64,000 bases of DNA from Linnemannia schmuckeri (Eukaryota > Mortierellomycota > Mortierellomycetes > Mortierellales > Mortierellaceae), in assembly GCA_029449235.1 (NCBI GenBank), contig JANATG010000007.1:1240001-1304000 (forward strand). Direction: 5' to 3'. Both the position numbers and the translations under genes were made by a program. The number at the start of each line of letters is the position of its first letter. The first letter of the stretch is position 1. The notes under the pieces are model-generated. The model did not search any database, was not told the origin of the DNA, and saw only the letters and a list, made by a program, of their open reading frames with translations. Below are positions 11,589-25,100 of the stretch, piece after piece.

Positions 11589-14500
11589 GTCTATTCACCC
11601 GACATGCCCGACACCATCCCATTCTGGATTCTCGCCAAACGAGTCGTCGATACCCTAGCCAAGGGAATCAAGCTGATACTCAGGGCGCTCCTTGTGGCCA
11701 ATATATGGCTCGTCATTCTCCCATACTTCACCATCTGGATCTGGCGCCTCTACTTTTGGGTGGGAGATTGGTTCGCGTTCAGCGCCAACGGATTGGGCGT
11801 GCCAAACATGTATATTCAAAATACCACAGCAGCAGCGGCGACCAATGCGACAGCAAAACTGGCGGCAAGTGGAAAGGCGACTGATGAACTGGGAAGCTTT
11901 ACTCGATTTGTCCAGCAAACCATCCCTCCCGAGCACAAATGGCTCAGGTATGTTTACACCAAAAAGGGCTTGTCATGTGGGAAACTGATGAGGGGCAAAA
12001 AGTAACTTGGCATATTGTCGTCGATCGATATTCGGCTCAGCCGGACACGTAACACAGGGCTCTAACGCATTGTTGGCGGATCAATTTATTTATTTTTCAA
12101 TCATAGCACACTTATTCTCGATTGCTTTGAAGGACAAGTTGTCAGCGCAGTGGTGGTGGTCGTGTTTGTTGCTATTTTCCTTCTTCGCGAGTGGGTTCTT
12201 CAGAACCAGGATATCGACGATCAGTTTGCAGAGGTACAGGAGCGTGCAGCGGAGAGATTGCAACAGTTGGATCAGGCTGAAATCGAAGGCGCTCTGGGAT
12301 TGCTTGTGGCCGCTCAATTACAACGACAACAGCAGGATGCAGCAGTTGCTGCAGGCGGAGTTCCAGCAGTGGCGGACCATGGGCCACAACAGGGTCGCGC
12401 CGCCGGTCGCCTCGATCCTCCAACTTTTGCACCTACTCTGGGTCGACGCAACGTTACGAACCTCGGCCAAAATCGGGAAAACATCTGGGCAGATGACTTT
12501 GACGTGTTTGATGACGAGGCCGATCCATTTCGAGATGTCCCAGAGCACAATCCCAGAGATGCATTCCTCCCCCCAGCAGAGACATCGTCATCAACAAACA
12601 GACCAGGATATGTTTATGACCCTCTCAACCAGACGTATCATCCGTAAGCTTGCATTTCAGTTTTCACTTCACATGTATTTTAAGCGAGCCTGTCTCTACG
12701 TATCAATAACACTTATTTTATTTTGTAAAAAATCTTAAAGGGATTCACGCTGGATTCAGAAGTCATCATCGCCTTTTAGTAACCCCGACATTCATCGACA
12801 TATTGAGTCGTTGGTGAACGATAACGGAGAAGGATCATCAACACAAAGCACCAGCGCCTCGGCATTGCTCGGAGACGACAATATCATTCGTAGAAAGGAT
12901 AACCGACCCCTGTACTGGAAGGCTGGCATTCCCTTAACGCTCGATAACGTGTTCTTGAAGCCGGATGGCACTGAGATGACACTGGACGAGAAGATTGACC
13001 GATATGACACTCTGACCGAGACGAACCAGCTTTCTTTCAAGGACTCGGTCAAGCTTTTGGAATGGAGAAACGGACAAATCGAGGCTCTATTTGACCAATC
13101 TCAGGTTCGCCAACCAGGGATGACAGTTGAAGAGAGACTAGAAGCACTTCAGCGATTGGAAGATAGAGCGCATCGCATGGTTCATCAGCGAGAAGCACTT
13201 GTGCGGCAAGCAGAAGAGCATTTTCAGGTTCCAATTCAGGGCGTAGCTGGATTCCGTGATTTCCGGGTATTCGATCCTCCAGAGCCAGCCCCAGTCCCGA
13301 TTCCAGCACCCCGACCCCCAGTTATTGCAGTACCAGCGCCTGCGCCAATTTTGCAACAGGCTCCCCGGGATTTTGCCGCCGCGCAGGGGGCTGCCGGAGC
13401 TGCCGTGGCGAACGCAGGGGCAGGAGACATGCCTATGGACGAATTGGACGACATGAACGTTGAGGATTGGGACGGTATCCTTGAGGTGATTGGAATGCGC
13501 GGAACCTACTGGTTGCTCCTCCAGAATTCGCTCCTCATGTCAGCGCTTATTTGCGCCAGTTTGGGACTTGGTGTCTGGGTTCCGTACATGCTCGGCAAAA
13601 CAACGGTCCTTATGAACCCTCTCAATGTTTTGCGGATGCCTCTGCGAATTCTGAGCAGCTTGACCGACCCTATCACTGATTTCGTGATCGACCGCTTGGT
13701 GCCATTCTTTGTCGCTGTAGTATCCAAGCCTTTTATCGCAGTAGCATCTCGCGTCTTGCCCTATGTCAGTCCTGTCGCTGAATCGTATTTGGGAAGTAAG
13801 ACGCTAAAGCCTCTTGTGGAGTTTGGTCAGGAGCACATTGTCCCTATTTGGAGTGCAGTGGTTGGCGAGGCAGGAGCATTAGCGCCTACGCAAGCTCAGG
13901 AGAACGTCCAGGAATCTGTGATGTCGATACTCCCCAATACCACTCAAATCCCTTTGTCTGTTGGAGGAAACTTGTATCAGGAAGCTATTACAAGATGGGC
14001 TGAGGTCGCCTACGGTTCATCCCTCGACAACAAGGTGGTTCCAATTGCTGTTGGATACGCTATCCTCTGTACAGTTGCAGCATGGTACATGAAGCGTCCA
14101 CAACGAGTTCATGATCATACCATCGGAAGGCACATCCGTGACATTATCCAGCAGTTGAGTCTCATTATCAAAGTAAGCGAGTGAACTTACAGTTATACTT
14201 TCAGTGCGGCCAATTGAAACTTCCTTTGAGACAAATACTACGAATGTACTGACTGACTCTGTTACCTTTAATTATTTTATCACTATAGATTGCATTCTTT
14301 GTTTCCATGGAGATGGTCGCCTTCCCACTGTTCTGTGGAATTGTCTTGGGTCTCACTACGCTGCCCCTGCTCCCTGGCGCTACTCTGGCTTCTCGATGGG
14401 CGTTCTACCAGCAGTCGCCTAATTGGTGTATCATTATGCACTGGCTTGCTGGCACCACATTCATGTTCAACTTTTCCATGTTTGTGAGCATTTGTCGAGG

Positions 14501-16856
14501 CGTCGTCCGCCCCGGTGTGATGTGGTTCATCCGCGACCCCAACGACGAGGGGTTCCATCCAGTGCGTGAGATTCTCGAGCGTCCGGTCTTCTTGCAGCTC
14601 CGCAAGCTTGGCACAGGAGCGTTGATGTATCTCACGTTGATCGTTCTCGGCGTTAGTCTGACTACTCAAAGTGTCTATTGGGTCATGAACGGCGTTCTTC
14701 CACTCCATTGGCCAGTAGAGTAAGTTTATAGGCGCTATTGCTTCTTTGTTACCAGCTCTTGCTTATTGGGGTCTCAAGTACTATACTCATTGATTGTTGT
14801 ATTTTTTATCATTTTTGTACTAGTGAGCCACTCTCAGATATCCCCATCGACATGCTACTTTTCCACCTTGCTGTGCCTTTAACCATTCGATGGATGAATC
14901 CTGCGGACCGATTCAAGATTTTGTTTATCGGATGGTGGAAAAAGCTCGCCGAGACGATGCGATTGAGCTCGTTCATGTATGGTAATGACGGTAAGCGGTA
15001 TCCGGAGGAGGAAGGTCACATTGTCTACCGGACATGGAAGGCATGGTTTTTGCGGTACCGTCCCCCAATTCCCAATTTGGAGACGAACGGCGACGGCACA
15101 GTCGGCAGTGGCGAAGAGCTTGATGTCGATGCACCTGTCATCTTTGTACCCGATGGTGGCCTCTACCGTGTTCCTAGCACGGATCGTGTTGTTCACTTGA
15201 AGAACAGAAGAGTCCTTGTCCCAGTTGATGCCGAAGGACGAGCATTGGATCCCAAAGAAGATATGCCTGCCGAAATCGACCCTTTGATGGAGATTCTTCC
15301 TCGAGGACGTGAACCAAGACAACCGATTAATCCCAGGGACCATACCGTTGTTGTATACACGCCGCCCAATTTTAAGCGTCGATTAATCACGTTTATCGTC
15401 ATCATGTGGACCTCGACAATGTTCTTCCTTGCGTTTTCCATTGTTGTTCCGTGTAAGTGTTTCTCGAACAATCCTTTATGTTTCGCTTCTTTTTGGGTTC
15501 CTGTGCAGAATAATTAATTTGTTTTATTTTTCTCTTACTAGTGGTTCTTGGAAGATTCTTGATTACATTCATGACAGTGCGTCCTGTCCACGACGTATAC
15601 TCGTTTGTTGTTGGCGTCTACGTTGTTGGAATCGTTTGGCGCATTCAGGAGTGGCTGTCCACTGCCTATGAGGCTCTGAAGACTGAAGGGGCTCCTCGCT
15701 TCGATGTCTATGCACATTTGACGACCGTCCTGGAGACTGGAAAGATCGTTACCAAGATGGCCTTCTTTGGATTAGCATTCGGAGTTCTACTTCCTTTTCT
15801 CCTAGGATTTATGGTGGAACTGTTTATAATTCTCCCTTTGCGGACTGCTCTTGGCGAGGACGTCAAAATAATCTTTGCTATGGTAAATGGATCCCACTTG
15901 CATCATTTTGAGTAAGAAGACTGACAATACCCCGGAGAAGGACCAAATACCTAACACATGTTGCATTTGTCGCTTTGCTTCTACAATAGACGTGGGCCTT
16001 GGGCCTTCTTTACATGAGGATTGTTCATCAGGTTCTCGTGTGGTTTCCCACCAACCGCTTTGCCGTCGACATGAATGCAGTCTTTGTCGGAGCAGATGTC
16101 GGGGGATGGCCCGTCGGATTGGCAGCCCGTCGCCTTGTCCTTCCAGCTTTGGGCATCTTTATCGCTGCAATTGGTTGTCCTTTTGGTTTGGCCTGGACTG
16201 TGGCCAAGTCTCTTAGCCTGGAGGGGGCTGTCAGAACCAACTTGTTCCGTACAACGTACCCGCTGATGATGGTGGTCTACCTAATAGTCTTTGGTGTTAA
16301 GGAGGGATATGTGGTTTTGAGTAGGTGGAGCCAGTATATCCGTGACCTAGAGTATCTGATTGGCCACCAGCTCCATAACTTGACGGAGGAGGAGGAGAAT
16401 GCCGCAGCGGCTGAGGCAACTCAAGAACAGGAGCAGCAACAATACCAGGAGTTTGGAGCTCATTCTGAACAAGCCGATGCTCTTCAAGATGAGGCAGCTG
16501 CACCACTACCGCTTGCTCGGTCTGGACGACGGATATACGACCTGTCTGATCAGGATGACGACGAGATGCCAACGTTGGAGCCTGTGCTGGGCGATGATGA
16601 GGAAGACGACACGGTGTTTCGGACGGAGGGTCATCGACTCGGAAAGGAGCCAGTGTATTCCTCCAGTTGGTTTGAGCGAGCAGGCCAGTCATCCAGTATA
16701 GATGATGACGATATGTATGCATACAGAGAGGGATCGATGAGGAGTGCGCTGGACGGGTTCTCGAACGAACAGGGGTCGGGTTCGAGTAGTAGTACGAGTC
16801 AAATCCGAAGGAGTCAGCGACTTCAAGCCATCCGGGACAACCAAGAAGATCGATAG
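10870..16856 (+). CDS. SSM4: Doa10/MARCH6-type RING-CH ER membrane E3 ubiquitin ligase
   Basis: Eleven exons: 10870-10885, 11037-11133, 11247-11279, 11406-11446, 11590-11947, 12107-12643, 12741-14172, 14289-14719, 14824-15452, 15542-15882, 15990-16856. They give 1,593 residues with consistent phases. Residues 6-60 form a RING-CH finger: CRVC, then HPCKCSG, HQDC and YCELC. It is followed directly by IYSPDMP and a first pair of membrane helices, the arrangement of Doa10/Ssm4 and human MARCH6. Many more hydrophobic segments follow from about residue 610 to 1,400, and the C-terminus is acidic and Ser-rich. Family role: ubiquitination in ER-associated degradation of misfolded membrane proteins and sterol-pathway enzymes. 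The RING is encoded by four tiny exons, and the start is a 16-base coding exon with a weak GTGCGG donor. Confidence 0.9.
11558..11586 (+). repeat. poly-A tract immediately before a 3' splice site
   Basis: Twenty-nine adenines are followed by TAG and the fifth exon of the Doa10-like gene. The tract takes the place of the usual pyrimidine stretch. Confidence 0.9.
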
Positions 16857-17275
16857 GTCGATTTCTTTTTTTCCCGTTCTTTATTATTTTCCTTTTTCCT
16901 TTGCATGAATATTAATTAGCTTACAAGGGGTGGTCAGCGGTAGTGGCGGTGGGAGTAGAGGGTTTCAGGGACTATGACGACAAAAAGGCACTCAATCGAA
17001 AAAAAAATAAATTGAATGAGATATTGTACATGTACAAAACATTCTCTGCCGATTGGGAAGGAAAACAGATTATGACTAGGCTTTTAGTTTATTATGGACG
17101 TTATGAAGAAAAAACGTATGCATGCTGTATGAACTGACAAGCGGAGAGACCTTTTTTTTATAGGTGGTAGGTTTGTCTTGATTGGATCGAGAACCTTGGG
17201 AGGATGATTTTTTTTTGAGAGGAAGGTGACTCAAAAGAATGTCAAGACAAAAAGACGACGACGACTAACGGCTAA
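16857..17275. other. convergent 3' spacer, 419 bases
   Basis: This AT-rich spacer lies between the 3' ends of the Doa10-like gene and the monooxygenase gene. An AATAAA lies inside an A-rich run near 17002-17010 and could serve polyadenylation. No gene is seen. Confidence 0.4.
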
Positions 17276-19238
17276 TTAATATCTGCCGTTCATGTTGTCG
17301 TTGATCTCTTTGCGGCTAGGACCCGAAGAGGAGCGGTGCTTGGTGCCGTCGCCAGGGGCGGTAACGCGCATGCGGTGGGGGCGGAAATCAACAATCTGAA
17401 TAGACTTGGGGGGGCGACGAGCGTTCTTCTTGGCGCCTGTGAGACGGATGTCGGCACAGTTCATGTACCACTGGGGGAGAATGTTTGCGGTCCAGGTCCA
17501 GACGAAGAGGCACTTGTTCTTCTCTGTGCAAGAGGGGACGTTATCGGGGATCTTGACTGGCCACTGGTAGTAAGCTGGTTTTTTGTTGGTAGGCGGAAGG
17601 AAGAGAGAAAGGAGAAGAGTTGTTGGTTATGATTAAAGTCTGGACATTCGAGAAGGAATGGAGAAGGTGGACTGAAAGTAATTATTGACAGAGCGCAAAT
17701 ATAAGATGAGATCTGATCACACGAGACATGTGTCGGAAAATAGGGAGACGAAAGGGTGGTGCCCCGATTCGACCGATAAAAGCACGTTGTGGCTGATGGG
17801 GGTAGTTGAATGACCGTGAGGGTGGTGGAATGACCATGAGGGTATCAGAGTAATATTAAATAGCTGGGATACAAAAAAAAGGCTTACCATCGGGGCAGGT
17901 GCGCGTGTAACGACCAATCAAGTGGAAGGTCTTGCCGTTATCATAAGAAAGCGAGAACTCGCACTATTGATGGACAAGGGACAAGAGGACAAGGAAACAA
18001 GTGAAAATAATGGTTAATTATAAATGCCCGATGCATCACCCATACATGCAAAATTACAAATGGAATTAGCGCTAGGCGCAAAAAAACTAGTGCGTCCGTT
18101 TTTGCTGCATTTTTGCGCTGTGTTATGGTAGGTCGGCCCGTACGCTTTCTCTTTTGTCCTTTTCTTCCAGAATATCTTCCTTTTCCGTCACCAGAAAGAG
18201 AGCAAGAAAAGCAAGAAAAGCAAAGTACGAGAGGAGAGAAGAAAAAAAATTGCTCTCATCTTTTTTTAAACATTTTTTTTTTCTGCGCACTTTCCTCGGT
18301 AACCACTCATGGACGCTCTTCTCACCCTCATGTAGTTGTTTTAAACTCGTGCAACAATAAACCCTGTATTCTTTTGTTGCTTCTGTAGTTGCTGTTCTGG
18401 TACTGCTGGTGTTTGGTTTTCTCAATGCTCAATTTCTAGACATCACCATCCCATGTTCTCTCCACACACCCATACGAACGAATCAAACAACGCTTGGTCA
18501 CACAAACCAAAAAGCGTTGCAAAGAACCCCAGAAGTAGAAAATCAACAACCAAAAAAAAAAAAAAAAAAAAGAGAAACTTACCATGCCACCACCGTGACG
18601 GGCCTGGCTGAACTGGCGGTTGGGGCTGGTGGGTTTAGGCTGGGAGCGAATATGGTTGGCCTTCATGCCGGAGGCATAGAAGCGGACGTTAATCGTCTGG
18701 CCAGCGCGCATGTTGGTGACTGGGCCGGGGGCGTATCCTCCGCAGGGGAAGCGCATGCTCCATTTGCTATCCTTGTATCCGATGAAGGCCTATGGTTGGA
18801 GATTTTTCGATCATTTGCAGTAGGGGAGTGGAGGTGAATAAATTAATGAGTGCGGAAGGGGATGGTATGAAGGCGGGTGTGTATAGATTGATTGGTGCGA
18901 GATATTTTAGTGTGAGTTGTGCGTGCTATGTCCTATTCAGGCATCCATCTGCTTTCCCAACTAGCATTGCTTGGCAGGTGTTATCATTGATTGGATCAGA
19001 GGCGAGCAAAAAAGGGATCAAGGAAGCAAAAAAAAAAAAAAAAAAAAAAAGGGACAAGGGAAGGGGATGAGAGGGGTAATGATGATGGTGATTGAGGAGT
19101 ATGTTGCCTTACGTGAATGCGACCGTTGTATTGCTTGGTACCGACACCACCGCGAGGGACAGGGGACAACATGGCCATATGGGCCGAAGCCATGGCGATG
19201 TAGGAGATAATCAAAAGGAGAGCAGCTGCGAACTTCAT
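17276..19238 (-). CDS. secreted AA11-like lytic polysaccharide monooxygenase
   Basis: Exons in transcript order: 19238-19113, 18789-18583, 17963-17888, 17574-17276. They give 235 residues. A signal peptide (first 19 residues, ending ASA) leaves a mature protein beginning His-Met, and an N-terminal histidine is the hallmark of copper monooxygenases. The second brace histidine is probably the one in ARHGGGMCEFSLSYD, matching the HxGGSCQ-SLSYD pattern of AA11-type enzymes. WYMNCADI supplies the likely axial Tyr and a disulphide Cys. Known AA11 members oxidatively cleave chitin, and the substrate here is inferred. The last 60 residues form a basic Pro/Arg/Ser tail with no separate binding module. 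Introns contain long homopolymer runs (about 18552-18571 and 19028-19050). Confidence 0.8.
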
Positions 19239-19439
19239 TTTAGTGTTAAAAATGTAGGGGGTTGTTGTTGAGGAATGAGCTGGGGGTTGTTATGAAGGAG
19301 GAGGAAGAGGAGGGGTCGTTAAAGAGAGATGTACGTTTTGTATCGATGGGAGGAGAGTGGAAGGGAGGGAGCTGAAGAGGGTTGTGCAGTAAATGCTGTA
19401 GGGTAGGGGAAGGAAGGAGAAGAGGGTATCACAGAACGT

Positions 19440-19523
19440 GAGGGAGAAGAGTGAAGAAAAGAAGGAAAAGAAAAAGAAAAAGAAAAGGAAAGGGTAAAGT
19501 GTGAAGACGGCGCTGCTTTTATA
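19440..19523 (-). promoter_or_regulatory. TATA box and CT-rich leader of the monooxygenase gene
   Basis: On the minus strand TATAAAAG occupies 19523-19516, about 280 bases before the start codon. It is followed by a long C/T tract (about 19500-19440) of the kind seen before transcription starts of strongly expressed fungal genes. Confidence 0.45.
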
Positions 19524-21047
19524 AAGGGCTCTCGGCGACTATCCAAACGGCGATATAAGAAAATATACGAAAGGAAGATAAAAACGGCGAAGGAGACAGG
19601 GAGATGAATGGTAGGAGACGAAGCAAGCGCGTTGACGGTCGACACAATTAATTCGGCGAGAGTAATTTAACATGGCCAAATTTTTTTTCCCGTCTTCCTC
19701 CTCGGTCCCCTTGATTATGCCAAGATCTCAAACGAGTGGAATCGTGCGTGTGTGTGTGTTTGTGTCGGAGCATGTGTATAATAAATTTGTATGGAAAGGA
19801 AGAGTTAGTGTCTGCGTGCCCTGTCCTCTTATGTCTGTGTGTCTACGCTAGTTCAACGGGCTGCTGCGGGAACTGTAAGAATAAAAAAAAATTCTCCTAC
19901 AGGCTACAAAACTGTATAACAAAACGGAAGGCAAAGAATGTTTCGATAATTAAACGTCTTTAATTGCGAACTGGGATCTGTTCTCAGTGCCCTTGGTCAA
20001 AGGAACCTTCAGTAAAAATGAAGTGGAAGAAACAAAAGTAAAGTAGCTCTAGGCACCTTGATTTTCTGCTACTGTATTCCATCTCAGGATCACTGCACCT
20101 CTATCGCAGTCCAATGCAGCCACAGAGCCACAAAATATTTTATGTGTGTGTCCCGATCGCGGCAAGGGCTCATAATATGTCCACTTACATCTATTTTCTC
20201 GATAGTTCACTGTCATTGCTGTTTGTGTTACCTCCCAACCAGCATTGCATATGCAAAGTAAACAGAGAACGCATAGAGAGATTTTAGGGAAGGGAAAAAA
20301 GAGGAAGCCGAGGGAGGATATTTCATTATGAGATTACATGGTCAGATGTTACAACAATCTCGGAAAGAGCATACAAAATAATATAAATGAAGGCCACTAT
20401 GCCGGTACTTCCTCTTACAGCTCATTACCGAGGCGGCGCATTATCTGTCCATTCCCTCCCGCGCCCTGCTAATGGGGCAGGCAGCAAGCCTTATTTTTTA
20501 TCTTTTTGATGCCTAATATCCCATCTCTGGTGGCTAAAGTAACCCTGGTCTGATAGTGATACCATTGAGAGCCCGTTTGGGCAAAGGCTCGCGAACAGCG
20601 AACTGAGATGAGAAGCTGAAGAGTGGTCTTTTATTTCATCAAAGGATGTCATTAATGAGTTCAATGAGAATAAAGAAGAGATAGGAGGAGGACACCTGAG
20701 CAAAGAGAAATAGCGAAGGGGAGAGAAAGAGAGAGAGAACGTGTGTGTGAGTATTATGCGAAGAAGCTACCTAGGGCCCAAATGTGGCGTATATGTTTGC
20801 GTGGGTATATATTCGATATAGATCGGGACGGTCTAGGTCCTTGTCAGCTGTAAGGGGGGAAAAGAAAAAAAAAGAAACATTGAATTCCAGTTGTGTCAGT
20901 CTCAAGTCAAGGTGGAAAAGAGCAGCTCTCCACTCTCTCCGTAAAAAGAAGGTGTGAGTGAGATATTGAGGATGATGATGTGTGTTGTTAAAGAAAGAAG
21001 AGGAAAGAAGAAAGATAGAAAAAAAAGTTTCATTTCGGAGAGCAGCC

Positions 21048-21085
<38 letters not shown>

Positions 21086-22175
21086 CAATAACAAGTCTGT
21101 GCTTCGATGTGGAAGCATTATCCGATAACGTGTGTATGCTCCAGTTTCGTTTCTCACCACTGCGGACAAGTTTTCCTGCATGCTGCCATGCTTTATTACA
21201 TGATGCTGTATACATTCCTCCACATGCAACTGCATGTTTGATCCCGTGGTCCTACTCGTCTCTTTTCCAATGGTTTGTTATGCTTTCTACCCCTGTGGCG
21301 TGGAAGAGAGGAACAACATCATTTTTTTTTGTTTCTCCTTTTCTTTTTTTTTCATCGTTCAGGAACAGGAGGCAGGAACGAAGAAACATCATCACTCACT
21401 CTTGTAGGCTCAATCAGGGGTGATTGTCATAGGCCATGTTCCACTCATTCGGGCCGTCTAAAGGATTTTAGATCCATTTTATTTCTGTTTGTAGGTCATT
21501 TTCATACATGGTCAAACAAACTCAGTGAGGGTGGGAGGAGAGAGCGAGGAATGAAGAAAGAGGAGGAATAACAAAGGGAGAGTTAGAAAGCACAACAAAG
21601 AAAAGGTAGGAGAGACGAGCAGATCCAAGCTGGTGCCTGAGAGGGAGAAAGAGGGAGGAAGAGGAGGAGTGGCTTTCGATATACACTCAACTTTTTTTTA
21701 CTTTCTCAGGACAGAAGCCAGACAGCACAGTCCACAAACAGCATCATTTCTCACTTGTTCCATTACTCACTCTTTTTACTCTGCTCTACTCTACTCTACT
21801 CTACACCAGTCCCATTCCACTCCACTCATATTTCTTTCTCTTTACGACCACTACCGCTTTCGCGACCACCATCACTACCACCACCGCTATCGTTACGCCC
21901 ATATCTTACCTGTCTTGACATATCCTTCCATTCTTCTTACTCTCATTCATTCACTCCCATTCCGTCTCTCATTTCATTCGCCTTCATTCATTCATTCTTT
22001 CATTCATTTTACCTTTCTAACGACCATTGAATTAATTTTCAGTCCTTCAGCTGATCTCGCATGACCCATTTAACATCCACCAAACTCTCCTCATTCCGAA
22101 TCTCCACTTACCTTCACAAATCCCTCGCCTTCCCCTCTCACCCTTGATCCTCTTACGATATCCAACAAAACAAAC
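19524..22175. other. intergenic, about 2.6 kb
   Basis: This is the longest gene-poor stretch. It has a 35-base poly-A run (21049-21083), C/T-rich microsatellite-like sequence (21770-22020) leading to the kinase gene, and scattered short open frames without family resemblance. It probably holds the kinase gene's promoter and a long pyrimidine-rich leader. Confidence 0.5.
21049..21083 (+). repeat. poly-A homopolymer, 35 bases
   Basis: Uninterrupted adenines in intergenic DNA. There is no terminal repeat or target duplication around it to suggest a retroelement tail. Confidence 0.95.
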
Positions 22176-25100
22176 ATGAGAGACACAGTAATTTCATTAC
22201 CTTTAACCGTAACAATGCCTCACCCATTTCTCCTCACATTTCTCTTCTTCTCTCTACTCCATGCGATCAGCGCACAACAACCAACGGTGAACACAGGGCA
22301 AGTAATCGCTCCACCGGTGCCAACATATCCTCCTTCTATCGATCCAGGGTTCAGTAATTCAACCGAGGACTCGTACCAATGGCCCAACTGCACAGATGCC
22401 CGCAAAGGCAATCTCCGAATATCCCTTGTCACACACTGTAAGAGATTTTGCTGCTACTCTCTCTTCTCTTCAATTTTTTAAAGACGCGACTTTGGGCTCT
22501 CGGATCACCCCTTTCTCGGTCAAACGACTAACCATGCTGGATGTGCATGCATCTTTGCACACATTCTTATCCTACAATTATACAGCCTCGGTTATTCTTT
22601 CAGATGGCACAAAACTGGACGCAAAGGCAATATTACCCCTCACCGTATCCATCACAGACGTTCTCGCCGACACAGATTACAACCCTCAACGGATGAGCGA
22701 TACTATTTATAGTGCCATCAACGACCCCGTCGATGCTTTGATTGTCTCTATACCTGACTACGAGACCCTACGGGAACCTATCCTCAAGGCTAAGGAGCAT
22801 GGCATCCCTGTCATTGCAGTATACACTGGACTAGAAGCCGCAAAGGAGCTAGATATCCTTGCCGTCATGTCGGACGAGGTACAATGATAACAACGACATT
22901 CATGAAAGCACCTCTCGTACCTTGTTGCAAATGCTCATGCTAACCATGGCTTCTTTTGTTTTCTTGCACATATTTAGTTTGAAGGAGGAAAAGTTCTGGG
23001 TCGACAACTAATCCGCCAGGGTGTCAGGGACTTTGTATGCATCAGCCCGAGTATTACAATACCAACAATGGCAGATCGTTGTGGCGGTGTTCTGCAGGCG
23101 TTTCAAGACGCCGGGATTCGTCTTTCGAGCGATGTTTCGACACGGATGCTTCACGTGGACAAGACACGCAACACGACTCTGGGAACTTCTTTTCAGATCC
23201 TCAGAGATACTATTCTCGATATGAAGAGCGTGACGGGAGTCGTGTACCTCACATCGCCAGTCTTTATCGAGACCAGCTTAAATCTGGGCTCGGCCTTGAA
23301 TGGTACACGCGAATTTGTGTATGCATCTTTTGATTTTAGTCCAGGAATGATGCCAGCTTTTGCTGCTGGTACACTTCATTACTCCGTTTCAAGCATGCTC
23401 TATTTGCAGACCCTCATCCCTATTCTCTTGCTCTATGTCCAGGTAAGACCTAAAAAAACAATGAGCATACACATAAAGCAACTGATTCGCGTCAAGAGTA
23501 GGACACACCACTTACAATTGATTGTTCATTTTCGATTCATCACCTGTATAGCTCAACTTTGGTGAGATGGTGAACCAAGACAAGATCTTGACAGGCCCTA
23601 AGCTGGTCACCCCCCGCAATGCCAAAACCATGCTGATTCAGGAACAATGGACCGCTGCAACCTTCAAAGAATACGCCCTCAAGTTCAGTGTCATGACTGG
23701 GAGGTAAATGCTCTCCCCTTGTCAAAACGATTATAATTACCGGTTGCTATATTGTGCTACATAATCTAACGATCCCTTTCACCTTACAATCGCATAGCTC
23801 GGCATCGGATGATCATTGGAACGCGGTTTCGATAGGAGCCAGAGATGCTGCAAAAGCCCTTGGCTGGACAATGACAGAGTACCGATACGGCAGTCCGATC
23901 CGGACCGAGGTTGTCGACTATAGCATCGACACGGCCTTGAGTCAACCCCATACGCAGGGGTTGATTGTCAGCAATAGCCATTTCAGCAACGTCAACTACG
24001 CCGTCATGAGGTCACTCGACCAAGTGCCGTCTCGAACATCCTCCGCCAACAAAACGGAACAGCTCGGCTGCAACGATAGGAACAATAACAACAATGTCAA
24101 CATACCGGGCATGGTTGACTGTAAGGCACTAATCCCATGGAACTACACCACCAATAAAGCCCTTCCGGTCCCTGTTGTCGGCATCGGTTCGCCTGTGACC
24201 AACCTCACCGCATTCCAGCACCTGTCGTGGGTAGGCGAGACCGGATACTTGGCAGGAAACGAGTTTGCCGACGCGATCTTGGCGAACGGAGACAGACGAC
24301 CCATCTGTGTCGTATCCCTGGACGAGCCTAAGCAGCAGATGTTGATGTGCCATGGTTTGTACGACCGTATGTTGGCGATTCTTGGCCCAAACAGCCTACC
24401 CGTCTTTGACACTTTTTGCGTTCGACTCGACATGACCGAGTTCCTGCAATCAGAGCAAAAGTTTTCCGATCTGTCCAAGGTATACCCATATGACAGCCTT
24501 CACACGACCTCGACAACTCTGTATGGATACGTCCGGAAGTACAGCTCGGCGATCAACAACGTCTCGATCACGACTACAGGACGATCGGCTTATGCTCTCT
24601 CTGATTTTGTGGAGGGCAAAGTTGCCAGCCTATGGTCCCAGCAGTCTTATCTCAACGGATTCATGTCCGTCTTCCAGCTTGCCTTTTCGACAGTGGTTCA
24701 GGACAGCGCCTGGAACTTTATCGAGACCGGGCCGGCGCGCGTCAATTATGTCTGCGCTAAGGGACAGATGTTTTCATTGGGAAGTGATTCTCCCTCGCTC
24801 TTTTGTCGTCTGCCAAATGGAGCGCATGTAGGCCGACCTTACTGCCATCCTTGTCCCGTTCAACATTTCAGCGGTTCCTACAACAGTCAAAACTGCACAG
24901 CCTGCCCGGACGGCACCTTCACCAACCAAACGGGATCAACTTTTTGCCGGAACTGCGACGAGGAGGGTCAATCGGCACCTGCCTGCCAGAAGTACTTCTT
25001 GTCGAAACAACAACAGCAACGAGGTCGCGACAATACGCTGGCAGTGTTCTTGCCAATTGGTCTGGTCATCTTTGCTATCGCCGCGACTGCCATCTTCATG

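Noticed and set aside
20491..20703. 70-residue minus-strand open frame in the long intergenic stretch
   Set aside because: It has no recognisable motif or splice context and is about the size expected by chance.
21049..21083. Possible retroelement tail (poly-A)
   Set aside because: No reverse transcriptase, target-site duplication or processed gene copy flanks it. Similar homopolymers occur throughout introns and spacers here.
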